Source: an uncultured Lachnospiraceae bacterium (GTDB lineage Bacteria; Bacillota; Clostridia; Lachnospirales; Lachnospiraceae). Taken from it: a stretch of 64,000 bases of DNA. This document shows positions 43,557 to 50,971 of this stretch, in pieces; the first letter of the stretch is position 1, and each line of letters starts with the position of its first letter. The position numbers and the translations under genes are program-made. The DNA is taken from positions 78,645 to 142,644 of the forward strand of contig CALGVA010000066.1 of NCBI GenBank assembly GCA_937920345.1, in the 5' to 3' direction. Below the pieces are notes generated by a model. The model searched no databases. It had not been told where the DNA came from and saw nothing but the letters and a program-made list of their open reading frames with translations.

Positions 43557-43629
43557 TCGGAATGACAAGACTTGAACTTGCGACCTCTACTTCCCTAAAG
43601 TAGCGCTCTACCACCTGAGCCACATCCCG
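43557..43629 (-). tRNA. tRNA-Pro (anticodon AGG)
   Basis: 73 nt. Acceptor stem CGGGATG pairs with CATTCCG (one G-T), D-arm GGCTCAGGTGGTAGAGC, anticodon stem CTACT/AGTAG with loop TTAGGGA (anticodon AGG, reads CCU), T-arm with GTTCAAGTC. CCA is not encoded. Its 3' half recurs at 41231-41284. Confidence 0.93.
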
Positions 43630-43687
43630 AAAGCAGTTATCATTATACCTAATTCCTAAAGAAAAAGCAAGCCCAAATTCTTTTATT

Positions 43688-45040
43688 TTATACCTTTTCA
43701 CTTTTCTGATCTATAAACAGTGCAAACTCCTCCTCCGGAATCGGTTTAGAGAAATAATATCCCTGCTGGATCTGACACCCGATCTCCTTCAGGTAATCGC
43801 TCTGTTCCGGTGTCTCCACACCTTCGCACAGAGAAATGATGCGCAGCCGTCTGGCCATATCGATTACACAGGAGATAATGATCTTATCGCTGTCCTGCAG
43901 CGTATCTTCTCTCAGGAAAACCCTGTCCAGCTTTATAATATCAATCGGCAGTCTGCTGAGCAGATTTAAGGAAGAATATCCGGAACCGAAATCATCCATG
44001 GAAACCTTCGTTCCAAGATTATGTAAACCTTTTACCAGACTAAGTGCCTTCTCGGTATTGTCCAGATAGATGCTCTCCGTCAATTCAAACTCAATCATGT
44101 CGGAGGGAATCTGATATTCCTCAAACAATCCCTTTACATATTCCAGAATATGCATCTTATTTAAGTGAATACGCGACACGTTCAGCGAGACCGGCACAAC
44201 CTTCTTCCCCTCCGCTATCCTGTCGGCAATAAACCTGAATACTTCCCTGTAAACGTAGTAGTCCACGTCCACCACCTGTCCGCTCCGTTCAATCAACGGA
44301 ATGAACTGATCGGGATATATAAAAGTACCATCCGGCTTCTGCCAGCGCACCAGCGCCTCTGCACCGATGAGCCGCATTGTCTCCGTCTCGATTTTAGGCT
44401 GATAATAGACCTGAAACTCATGATTTGCGATCGCTTTCGGTACGCGTGAGGTGATTTCCACTTCCCGCCTGATCCCCTCCATCATGCTGTGATCGAACAA
44501 CACACAGCAGTCTTCCTCCATCTCTTTGGCCACTTTTCTGGCAAGATTCGCATTGGACACCGCTGTTTCAGCATCCAGACTTCTGCTGTTCTTATCAATA
44601 ATACTGATTCCCGTGCAGAATTGCAGTCTGCTGTTCAAATATTTCTCCCTGAACTTCGCCTGCCATTCCAGATTCAGACTATGAATAAACTCCTTAAACT
44701 GTTCGTTGGTGACACCTTCCGGCATAACGTTTGCCGCGACAAAGTTATCCGAGCAGACGCGGGAACAGCCGATCATGCCTTCATTATCCCTGGTCATCTC
44801 CTCCATAAATTCCCGGAGAAGCGCGTCTCCCACCTGATATCCGTAAGTATCATTGATATATTTAAAATGTTTGATATCCGTATAAACAATAGTGATCCGG
44901 TCATCCCCGATGTTTTCGATCCTCCGCTCAAGCTTTTCCAAAAAAACCTCGTATTTATCCAGCCCTGTCAAAGAATCTTTCATGCAGTTTTGACCGCTGG
45001 ATATTACGCCCCCGTCCGCCTGCCTTATTAAAGTATCCAT
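43688..45040 (-). CDS. Cyclic-di-GMP phosphodiesterase: degenerate GGDEF + EAL
   Basis: In this 450-residue soluble protein, residues about 20-180 have the GGDEF fold (YTDIKHFKYINDTYGYQVGD), but the signature is replaced by CSDNF, so diguanylate cyclase activity is unlikely. Residues about 195-445 form an EAL domain with GAEALVRWQ (EAL), ELTES, DDFGSGYSSL and the Lys/Glu residues (IIKLDR, CEGVE) needed for phosphodiesterase action. It should hydrolyse c-di-GMP to pGpG, perhaps tuned by GTP binding to the first domain. No membrane segment or sensor domain. It is monocistronic, after tRNA-Pro. Confidence 0.88.
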   Translation of the reverse strand: MDTLIRQADGGVISSGQNCMKDSLTGLDKYEVFLEKLERRIENIGDDRITIVYTDIKHFKYINDTYGYQVGDALLREFMEEMTRDNEGMIGCSRVCSDNFVAANVMPEGVTNEQFKEFIHSLNLEWQAKFREKYLNSRLQFCTGISIIDKNSRSLDAETAVSNANLARKVAKEMEEDCCVLFDHSMMEGIRREVEITSRVPKAIANHEFQVYYQPKIETETMRLIGAEALVRWQKPDGTFIYPDQFIPLIERSGQVVDVDYYVYREVFRFIADRIAEGKKVVPVSLNVSRIHLNKMHILEYVKGLFEEYQIPSDMIEFELTESIYLDNTEKALSLVKGLHNLGTKVSMDDFGSGYSSLNLLSRLPIDIIKLDRVFLREDTLQDSDKIIISCVIDMARRLRIISLCEGVETPEQSDYLKEIGCQIQQGYYFSKPIPEEEFALFIDQKSEKV

Positions 45041-45301
45041 TATGACCCTTCCTCCCCTTTAGTCCTCTATCCGCATAAGTTCTGATATCCGGATTCTTTA
45101 TCTCGGATCAGATAAGACAATTCCGCGCCTTGAACTGCTGCCCGTGCCGGCGGAACCCTTCCCGTATACCGCTGTCCCACAGACATACTCCCCTGTTGAT
45201 AAATATACTACGATGCCCCATCCTGGCTGTCAACTCATGATCTGTGTATTTTCATGAATTCAGAAATATTAACAATTCATTCCATCTCCATTTACAACGC
45301 A

Positions 45302-46837
45302 TTAACATTTGTAGGCAAGAACAGCAAGCAGATATTCCCACATACGCTGTACGGAAGCTATGTCAAGACTCTCCTGTGCCGTATGCACATCCGACATATC
45401 CGGTCCGATGGAAACACAGTCAAGACCCGGAATCTTAGCCGCCAGTATCCCGCATTCAACGCCTGCGTGAATCGCTTCTAAAACCGGTTTGCTTCCATAC
45501 ATCTTCTCATAGACGTCCACAATAATATCCCGAAGCGGTGAATCCTTACGGTAAGCCCAGCCCGTATAGGCATTTCTGACCTCCGTCTCTGCCCCGGATG
45601 CCTCTGCGATCTCCTGCATCTGACGGCACAACGCCTCCTTATCTTCCTCCACGGAGCTTCTGACCGCATAGGACAATTTCAAGGCTCCCTGGTGCAAGGT
45701 AACGACACCCAGATTCAGAGACGTCTGCACCAGTCCCTCCAATTCACGGCTCATGGCGATCACACCGTTCGGCAGTTTGCACAGACAGGCAAGTGCCCGC
45801 GCAGTGGATGCTGCATCATAGCTGCCGCTTTCCTGCTTCTTTACACCGTCGTTGTTCCTGTTACCGTATTCCTGCGGGTCCACGATCGTACACCCGGCCG
45901 TGAACGCCGGGTCCCGGTCACCAAGTTCCTGCCGGATTCTGTCCGCTTCTTCCTGCACATAGGCAGCAGCCGCCTCTGCCTGAGTTATGTCAACCTTAAA
46001 TACAGCTTCCGCCTCCCGGGGAATGGCATTGTCCGCCAGCCCGCCGTGCATGGCAGTCAGACATATGCCGAAGCGCTCTGATAATCCCTGAAGAATGCGT
46101 CCGGTCAGATAATTGGCATTGCCTCTTCCTTTATTGATCTCGAGACCGGAATGGCCCCCCAGCAGACCTGCGATCTTTAATCTGAGTACCTGTCTGCCGT
46201 TATCCGTTTGTCCTGCCGCATTCTCTTCCTCCCTGTCAGGTTCCATAAAAGACTCTTCCTGCAGCGGTATCGTCACGTCCACTCTGGCGCCGCCCGCACA
46301 ACTCGTAATGACAACGCCCTCTTCCTCCTGATCCAGATTAATCAGTCTTTTCCCTCTCAGCATGGACAGATCGATTCCTTTCGCTCCCTCCATACCGGTT
46401 TCTTCATCCACCGTCAGTATGACCTCCAAACGCGGATGGCTGATATCGTCTGCGGCTAACAGCGCAAGTGCATACGCGACCGCAATGCCGTCATCACCGC
46501 CCAGGCTCGTCCCCTCTGCATGGATTCTGCCGTTTTCCACGCACAGTTTTAACGGCTCCTTCGTCATATCTATACCGCAGTCTGGCGCACTGACCGCAAC
46601 CATGTCCATATGCCCCTGTAATATATAAGGTTCTTCCTGCTCGTAACCCGGTGTCGCTTCCTTCACAATAATAATATTAAACAGCTCATCCTGTACGCAT
46701 TCCAGTCCTTTGTCCCTGGCAAACTGCCGCAAGTAATCGCTGATCTGCTTCACATTACCGGAACCATGCGGAATCCGGGTGATCTCCTCAAAATAATGAA
46801 ATACGCTCTGCGGTTGTAATCCTTCCAAAACTCTCAT
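45302..46837 (-). CDS. pepD: Aminoacyl-histidine dipeptidase (M20 family)
   Basis: This 511-residue di-zinc dipeptidase of the PepD (carnosinase-like) branch has zinc ligands in LQGHMDMVAV (His, Asp), GGDDGIAVAYAL, TVDEETGMEGA (catalytic and metal Glu), and the C-terminal HAGVECG His. LGGHSGLEI lies in the lid domain. It splits Xaa-His and other dipeptides in the cytoplasm. The start at 46837 has GGAGG 8 nt upstream; the longer frame has none. Confidence 0.92.
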   Translation of the reverse strand: MRVLEGLQPQSVFHYFEEITRIPHGSGNVKQISDYLRQFARDKGLECVQDELFNIIIVKEATPGYEQEEPYILQGHMDMVAVSAPDCGIDMTKEPLKLCVENGRIHAEGTSLGGDDGIAVAYALALLAADDISHPRLEVILTVDEETGMEGAKGIDLSMLRGKRLINLDQEEEGVVITSCAGGARVDVTIPLQEESFMEPDREEENAAGQTDNGRQVLRLKIAGLLGGHSGLEINKGRGNANYLTGRILQGLSERFGICLTAMHGGLADNAIPREAEAVFKVDITQAEAAAAYVQEEADRIRQELGDRDPAFTAGCTIVDPQEYGNRNNDGVKKQESGSYDAASTARALACLCKLPNGVIAMSRELEGLVQTSLNLGVVTLHQGALKLSYAVRSSVEEDKEALCRQMQEIAEASGAETEVRNAYTGWAYRKDSPLRDIIVDVYEKMYGSKPVLEAIHAGVECGILAAKIPGLDCVSIGPDMSDVHTAQESLDIASVQRMWEYLLAVLAYKC

Positions 46838-46987
46838 TCTGACTTCCTCCAAACTGTTTCGATCTATCCGTCAAACTCTCATAAATTATATTTTACCACG
46901 ATTTATGTATTTTACACTATACTAATTTGAACAAGTTCCGCTTCCTCCCGCTTCCTGTGAAATAAGAAAAGGTAAAGGGTCACCCCT

Positions 46988-48337
46988 CTACCTCTTCTCC
47001 AATCTGATACTTAACCGCCAGGCCGGCCGCCGCACCACCGCATTGTCTGTGATAATCCTCTCATTGCGGTATAAGCTGAGCAGCAGTCCGGTCAGCGCCG
47101 CGTAAGTGATGGCTGTACCCTGTCCGTAGGAGACAAACGGTAACTGTATGCCTCCGGTCGCCGGATAATAACCCGTGCTAATCAGGATTCCCTCCAGACA
47201 GTTTACCACAAAAATCATAAAGCACGCGGCGGCAAGCATAAAGCCAAGCTGATTCTTCTGCCGTCTGACGATATGATACGCCCGCACGATCACGGCGGCA
47301 AACGCCAGAACAACCGCCAGCCCTACAAGAATCCCGTACTGACATGTGATGCGGAGCAGACAGCATGTGTCTGCATCACCCGGCCACACAAGATCTTCAT
47401 TTGCAAACATGCTGTCCGGTGCTGCCCCGATCAGTCTCACTGCACTCCATTCCTGCCTCAGCCACAGATAATAATACCCCATGCCTCCGGCATCACGCTC
47501 CGGATGGAGCCATGCCTGCAGCCGTGCCATCCGAAAACTATCCGCTTCTGCGCCCGACACAACTCTCATCATAACAAATGCCGCCGGAAGCAGCACCAGA
47601 ACGCCTATGATGACAGCCGTCGCAATCTTCCTGTCAACATCAAACCATCCCTTCCACACTGCAATCAGTAACAGTGTCGTGCAGATTATGTAGATATTGG
47701 CCAGCCCGGGCAACGTAACCGCCATCAGGTACAGCGAAATCATGATGCCGGCCAGCAGTGCCATGCCCCAGGCCACCGCGCGGTATCCTATGCCCCGCAG
47801 GCGGTACAGCATCGCCGCATAGACCGGAAGATAAAGGTACGCCGGCATAAAAGGAACATACAGCCCGCCGCTTGACGCAGCAATATACCCTCTGAAGATC
47901 AGCATTACAACCGTCATAATCACACATACGCCATAGGCATAACGTCCGATAAAACTGTAATCCAGAAAATACATGCCTGCCATCACGCCGAAGGAGAGCA
48001 GCAGGCTCACACTGCGCCGCAGCATATAATCCGGATGCTGTACAAAACTGTCTGTGCCATATATGATGAAAAACCCGACAACACTGAATACAAGCGTCAT
48101 TGCGATGAGCCTGCGGTCCACCTGCGGTTTATGTATTCGATCCATCTCCACACCAACCTTCACCGGATCGCCCATCTCCAGCACGGCTTTTCTGACTGCC
48201 TCCTCATGCACATCGCCTGCTATCTCATAAGCCGCCGCCTGATCCTCGATATGATCGGTTAATTCCTTCGCCACGCCGTCTCTTGCCCTGACGCATCGAA
48301 TCTGTTCCGTAACCTTTCTGATAAACTCCTCCATCAT
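46988..48337 (-). CDS. SEDS (FtsW/RodA-like) protein with N-terminal HAAS-type domain
   Basis: In this 449-residue protein, residues 1-75 resemble the HAAS/permease-prefix helical domain found with PadR regulators (VTEQIRCVRARDGVAKELTDHIEDQ). Then come about ten helices with SEDS features, ending LPFVSYGQGTAITYAALTGLLLSLY in place of the usual PFxSYGGSS. A possible catalytic-loop Asp is in WPGDADTCCLLRITCQYG. The start overlaps the padR stop (ATGA). SEDS proteins polymerise peptidoglycan; this divergent, PadR-linked version may modify the envelope on demand rather than serve division. Confidence 0.8.
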   Translation of the reverse strand: MMEEFIRKVTEQIRCVRARDGVAKELTDHIEDQAAAYEIAGDVHEEAVRKAVLEMGDPVKVGVEMDRIHKPQVDRRLIAMTLVFSVVGFFIIYGTDSFVQHPDYMLRRSVSLLLSFGVMAGMYFLDYSFIGRYAYGVCVIMTVVMLIFRGYIAASSGGLYVPFMPAYLYLPVYAAMLYRLRGIGYRAVAWGMALLAGIMISLYLMAVTLPGLANIYIICTTLLLIAVWKGWFDVDRKIATAVIIGVLVLLPAAFVMMRVVSGAEADSFRMARLQAWLHPERDAGGMGYYYLWLRQEWSAVRLIGAAPDSMFANEDLVWPGDADTCCLLRITCQYGILVGLAVVLAFAAVIVRAYHIVRRQKNQLGFMLAAACFMIFVVNCLEGILISTGYYPATGGIQLPFVSYGQGTAITYAALTGLLLSLYRNERIITDNAVVRRPAWRLSIRLEKR

Positions 48338-48666
48338 CCCATCGCCTCCCAAAGTACATTCAACACGGCAGTCTGGTATTCCTGCCACTCCTCTTTCTTA
48401 GACTGCAGATGCTTTCTTCCCTCTTTCGTAATACTGTAGTACTTACGCTGCTTCCCGTTCGCCTCTCTGTCGTAGGATGTAAGATAATTCTTCCCCTCAA
48501 GTGTATGCAGCAGCGGATAGAGTGTTCCTGCTTTTAACACAAACACGTTGTTGGACTGTCTCTGCAGTGTCTCAATCATCTCATATCCGTACATGTCCTG
48601 CTCCTCCAGCAGACGAAGCAGAAGCATGGAAGTGCTTCCCGAAATCAGTGATTTGTCTATTGCCAT
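48334..48666 (-). CDS. PadR-family transcriptional regulator
   Basis: This 110-residue winged-helix repressor contains LLLRLLEEQDMYGYEMIETLQRQSNNVFVLKAGTLYPLLHTLEGKNYLTSY and YYSITKEGRKHL, the PadR core. GGAGG lies before the ATG. It is translationally coupled to the SEDS-like gene (4-nt overlap), so it should regulate that gene. The upstream 48800-48880 region has an inverted repeat of ATATATAGATNATCTA-type sequence that could be the operator. Confidence 0.88.
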   Translation of the reverse strand: MAIDKSLISGSTSMLLLRLLEEQDMYGYEMIETLQRQSNNVFVLKAGTLYPLLHTLEGKNYLTSYDREANGKQRKYYSITKEGRKHLQSKKEEWQEYQTAVLNVLWEAMG

Positions 48667-48825
48667 GGTGCCGTCCTCCTTTCCTGTATTATGCAGATTT
48701 TATATTTTGTAAACCAATCACTGCAAGCCTCACATTATGTAAACTACATACCGCAAAAATTAGTATTATGTAAACTTAACCTCACATAATATTCGACATG
48801 CAATATTCCTTCCACCATTCATATA

Positions 48826-48876
48826 TAGATAATCTACATATTATACTTTTAGTATATATAGATCATCTATATATGT
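48826..48876. promoter_or_regulatory. Repeated ATATAGAT/ATCTATAT dyads upstream of padR
   Basis: TATATAGATAATCTACATATTATA, split over several short palindromes, is followed by a second TATATATAGATCATCTATATATG. The second is a near-perfect palindrome centred near 48865 (ATATAGAT/ATCTATAT with core CA). It is a candidate PadR operator. Confidence 0.45.
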
Positions 48877-48930
48877 CAAGGAGCATTTGTCTTTTTCAAT
48901 CGAGGCGGGAAGATTTTGGATATGCGCATA

Positions 48931-49095
48931 AAAAAAAGTAAATTTGCTTCGCAAATTAACTTTACGAGTTCCGCTGCGCGGACTCGGATAAGCGGAGGAA
49001 TTTCCTATACCATAAAAAAAGTAAATTTGCTTCGCAAATTAACTTTACGAGATTCGCTTCGCGAACTCGAATAAGCAGAGCAGTTTCCTATACCG
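48931..49095 (-). repeat. Dispersed repeat, two tandem copies (copies 3 and 4)
   Basis: Copy at 48931-49012 and degenerate copy at 49013-49095. Each has a hairpin AAATTTGC/GCAAATT, then GAGT...ACTC hairpin, GATAAGC and a CTATACC end. The first copy matches those at 40150 and 56650 nearly exactly across the core but carries a different first hairpin. Confidence 0.7.
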
Positions 49096-49102
49096 ATTAG
49101 AG

Positions 49103-49391
49103 TGTCAAAAGGTACTCTGTCAACTTTGCATAGGCAGATTGCACAAATATGTTCGTGAAGCTGTCTTGCTCAGGAGATTGAGATTTTCTTAATATTCCGT
49201 TCAGCATGTAGCAATTTGCGGGCATGGATGCCCGCAAAAGCCCGTCCCGAGCCTGGATGGCGAGTAAAGGGCGGTTGCGTCCGCTTGCCATTACCTTGCC
49301 GGAATATTTAGAAAATCCATTTGACAGAGCCGACACAAACGAATATTTTATGTAATCTGCCCTCTCAGCCTTTCGTAAGCACCTTTTGACA
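49103..49391. repeat. 289-bp inverted-repeat element, MITE or structured RNA
   Basis: Ends TGTCAAAAGGT (49103-49113) and ACCTTTTGACA (49381-49391) are perfect inverted repeats. Inside, AGATTTTCTTAATATTCCG (about 49181) pairs with CCGGAATATTTAGAAAATCC (about 49300), and there is a GCGGGCAT/ATGCCCGC hairpin near 49217. It is flanked by CCTATACC at 49087 and 49399. The 79-codon frame inside (49097-49336, minus) looks incidental. Confidence 0.55.
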
Positions 49392-49398
49392 TGCTAAC

Positions 49399-49441
49399 CC
49401 TATACCATAAAAAAGAGACATGACCCACGCCATGTCTCTTA
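49399..49441 (-). terminator. Terminator of the infC-rpmI-rplT operon with conserved tail
   Basis: Stem AAGAGACATG/CATGTCTCTT around ACCCACGC, read on the minus strand, followed by a T tract and ATGGTATAGG (49399-49413). Confidence 0.75.
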
Positions 49442-49511
49442 CTTCACACTCTCTATAGTACGCCGGATAACCGCAGCATTTCAGGTTTCGGCCGCACCGT
49501 CACGAGTAACC

Positions 49512-49868
49512 TTATTTCAGATTCGCCTTAGCCAGTTCTGCAAGTGTTGTAAATCCTGCTGCATCATTGACTGCCATCTCGGCTAACATCTTTCTGTTCA
49601 TGTCCACGCCTGCATTCTTCAGACCGAACATAAATCTGCTGTAAGATAAGCCGTTCATTCTTGCCGCCGCATTGATACGTGCGATCCACAGCTGTCTGAA
49701 CTGACGCTTCTTTTCTTTTCTGCCCGCGTAAGAAGATGCCAGTGCTCTCATTACGGACTGCTTTGCCACTCTATACTGTTTGGATCTTGCGCCTCTGTAT
49801 CCTTTCGCAAGCTTCAATACTCTGTTATGTTTCTTCTTAGCGTTCAAACCGCCTTTAATTCTTGCCAT
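49512..49868 (-). CDS. rplT: 50S ribosomal protein L20
   Basis: 118 residues, full family length. Starts MARIKGGLNAKKKHNRVLKLAKGYRGARSK and contains RQLWIARINAAARMNGLSYSRFM. It binds 23S rRNA early in 50S assembly and, in Firmicutes, represses its own operon through the leader upstream of infC. Lies 21 nt after rpmI. Highly basic. Confidence 0.98.
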   Translation of the reverse strand: MARIKGGLNAKKKHNRVLKLAKGYRGARSKQYRVAKQSVMRALASSYAGRKEKKRQFRQLWIARINAAARMNGLSYSRFMFGLKNAGVDMNRKMLAEMAVNDAAGFTTLAELAKANLK

Positions 49869-49889
49869 GTCTTTTTCCTCCTTATGACC

Positions 49890-50087
49890 TTACAGATAAG
49901 GTAAAATCTTCTTCATATTCTTAACATTCGTCGCGTCTGTCATAGCAGGCTTTCTAAGATTTCTCTTATTCTTCGTCGTTTTCTTGGTTAAGATATGGCG
50001 CTTATAAGCTTTATTTCTCTTCAGCTTACCTGTTCCGGTTACTTTAAAACGTTTCGCAGCAGATCTGCTTGTCTTCATTTTTGGCAT
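49890..50087 (-). CDS. rpmI: 50S ribosomal protein L35
   Basis: 65 residues; MPKMKTSRSAAKRFKVTGTGKLKRNKAYKRHIL is characteristic. Basic large-subunit protein. Placed between infC and rplT, the conserved order, 80 nt after infC; AGGAGG lies upstream. Confidence 0.98.
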   Translation of the reverse strand: MPKMKTSRSAAKRFKVTGTGKLKRNKAYKRHILTKKTTKNKRNLRKPAMTDATNVKNMKKILPYL

Positions 50088-50167
50088 TGCATAATTCCTC
50101 CTGTATTAATAAATTTTTGAGATATCAATCCAAGATATCAGTTTATTTCAACTGAAAAACTAACGCT

Positions 50168-50677
50168 TTACTGTCGCTTCTCAGCTAAAAACATGGTCAT
50201 ACTCCTGCCTTCTACCTTAGGAGCCTTATCCACAACCGCAATATCGGAAAGCGCTTCGGCAATATCGTCCAGAATGTGCTTGCTGTTATGCATATGTGCC
50301 ATCTCGCGCCCGCGGAAGCGAAGTGTAATCTTCACTCTGTCGCCCTTGCTGATAAATTTTCTGGCAGCGTTGATCTTCGTATTCAGATCGTTCGTGTCGA
50401 TATTGGGAGACAGCCGGATCTCCTTGATTTCAACAGTTTTCTGTTTCTTCTTTGCCTCTTTTTCTTTTCTGGTCTGCTCATACTTAAACTTACCGTAATC
50501 CACAATCTTGCAGACAGGCGGCTTCGCCGTAGGAGCGATCTTTACCAGATCCACGCCTGCTTCCTCCGCCAGTTTCAAGGCTTCCTTCGTCGGCATAACG
50601 CCAAGCTGTTCGCCTTCCTCGCCGATCACACGCACTTCTTTGTCTCTAATCTGTTCGTTAATAAATAATTCGCTAAT
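50168..50677 (-). CDS. infC: Translation initiation factor IF-3, with AUU start codon
   Basis: About 169 residues. The N-domain begins SELFINEQIRDKEVRVIGEEG. The linker is Lys-rich (RKEKEAKKKQKTVEIKEIRL) and the C-domain contains GDRVKITLRFRGREMAHMHN. It binds 30S and rejects wrong start codons. A perfect GGAGGG lies 8 nt before ATT at 50677, whereas ATG codons further upstream (50698, 50692) have no ribosome site and one overlaps the Shine-Dalgarno. AUU starts are known for infC in E. coli and Bacillus relatives, where IF-3 limits its own synthesis. The codon choice here is inferred from that and from spacing. Confidence 0.92.
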   Translation of the reverse strand: MSELFINEQIRDKEVRVIGEEGEQLGVMPTKEALKLAEEAGVDLVKIAPTAKPPVCKIVDYGKFKYEQTRKEKEAKKKQKTVEIKEIRLSPNIDTNDLNTKINAARKFISKGDRVKITLRFRGREMAHMHNSKHILDDIAEALSDIAVVDKAPKVEGRSMTMFLAEKRQ

Positions 50678-50731
50678 GGTTCTTCCCTCCATACCCATAA
50701 AAAAATAAATTTACTGCCGAGCTATTGCATC

Positions 50732-50905
50732 AAAAAAGTGGATAGCATAACTATCCACCAATCAGCCCATGTGATTCAAACTTTTAAACTCTCCCATTAT
50801 GGTAGGGAATATTTAAAATTTCTGAATTATGAACGCTTGCGAACCCGGTTGTTGCAAGGTGAGAGTGGATACTCTGCTTGAATGTCATGCTTTTTCGCAC
50901 TTTTA
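50732..50905 (-). promoter_or_regulatory. L20-type leader with transcription attenuator
   Basis: Upstream of infC, a leader of about 220 nt contains CTCTCACCTTGCAACAACC and several pairing segments, as in Firmicute L20 leaders. It ends in a perfect 8-bp stem GTGGATAG/CTATCCAC (50739-50758) followed by TTTTTTG. L20 binding to the leader favours this terminator. Family assignment is from pattern memory. Confidence 0.7.
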
Positions 50906-50907
50906 AT

Positions 50908-50936
50908 AAGATAACACAGGATGACGGCCGTGTCAA
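50908..50936 (-). promoter_or_regulatory. Promoter of infC-rpmI-rplT
   Basis: Minus-strand TTGACA (50931-50936), 17-nt spacer, TATCTT (50908-50913). It gives a start near 50900 and a leader covering the L20-type attenuator. Confidence 0.75.
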
Positions 50937-50971
50937 CCGGTTTTGTGAAATCTTTTCCGATCGGAACTCTT

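Larger units (their letters stand above)
41231..43602. mobile_element. Remnant element integrated at tRNA-Pro
   Basis: A 2.3-kb AT-rich segment lies between two 54-bp copies of the tRNA-Pro 3' half. Contents are an excisionase-like gene next to the distal repeat, a dUTPase missing its N-terminus, a helical hypothetical gene, a small Cys-rich gene broken by TAG and a coiled-coil miniprotein. The tRNA-proximal and distal repeats have the expected orientation for integration into the tRNA 3' end. No integrase remains. Confidence 0.65.

Noticed and set aside
40120..49095. Possible CRISPR array from recurring hairpin repeats
   Set aside because: Copies are far apart, not regularly spaced, differ in their outer hairpins, and no cas genes are present.
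49097..49336. Minus-strand 79-codon frame
   Set aside because: It sits inside the inverted-repeat element and follows its hairpins; no start signal. Treated as incidental to the repeat.
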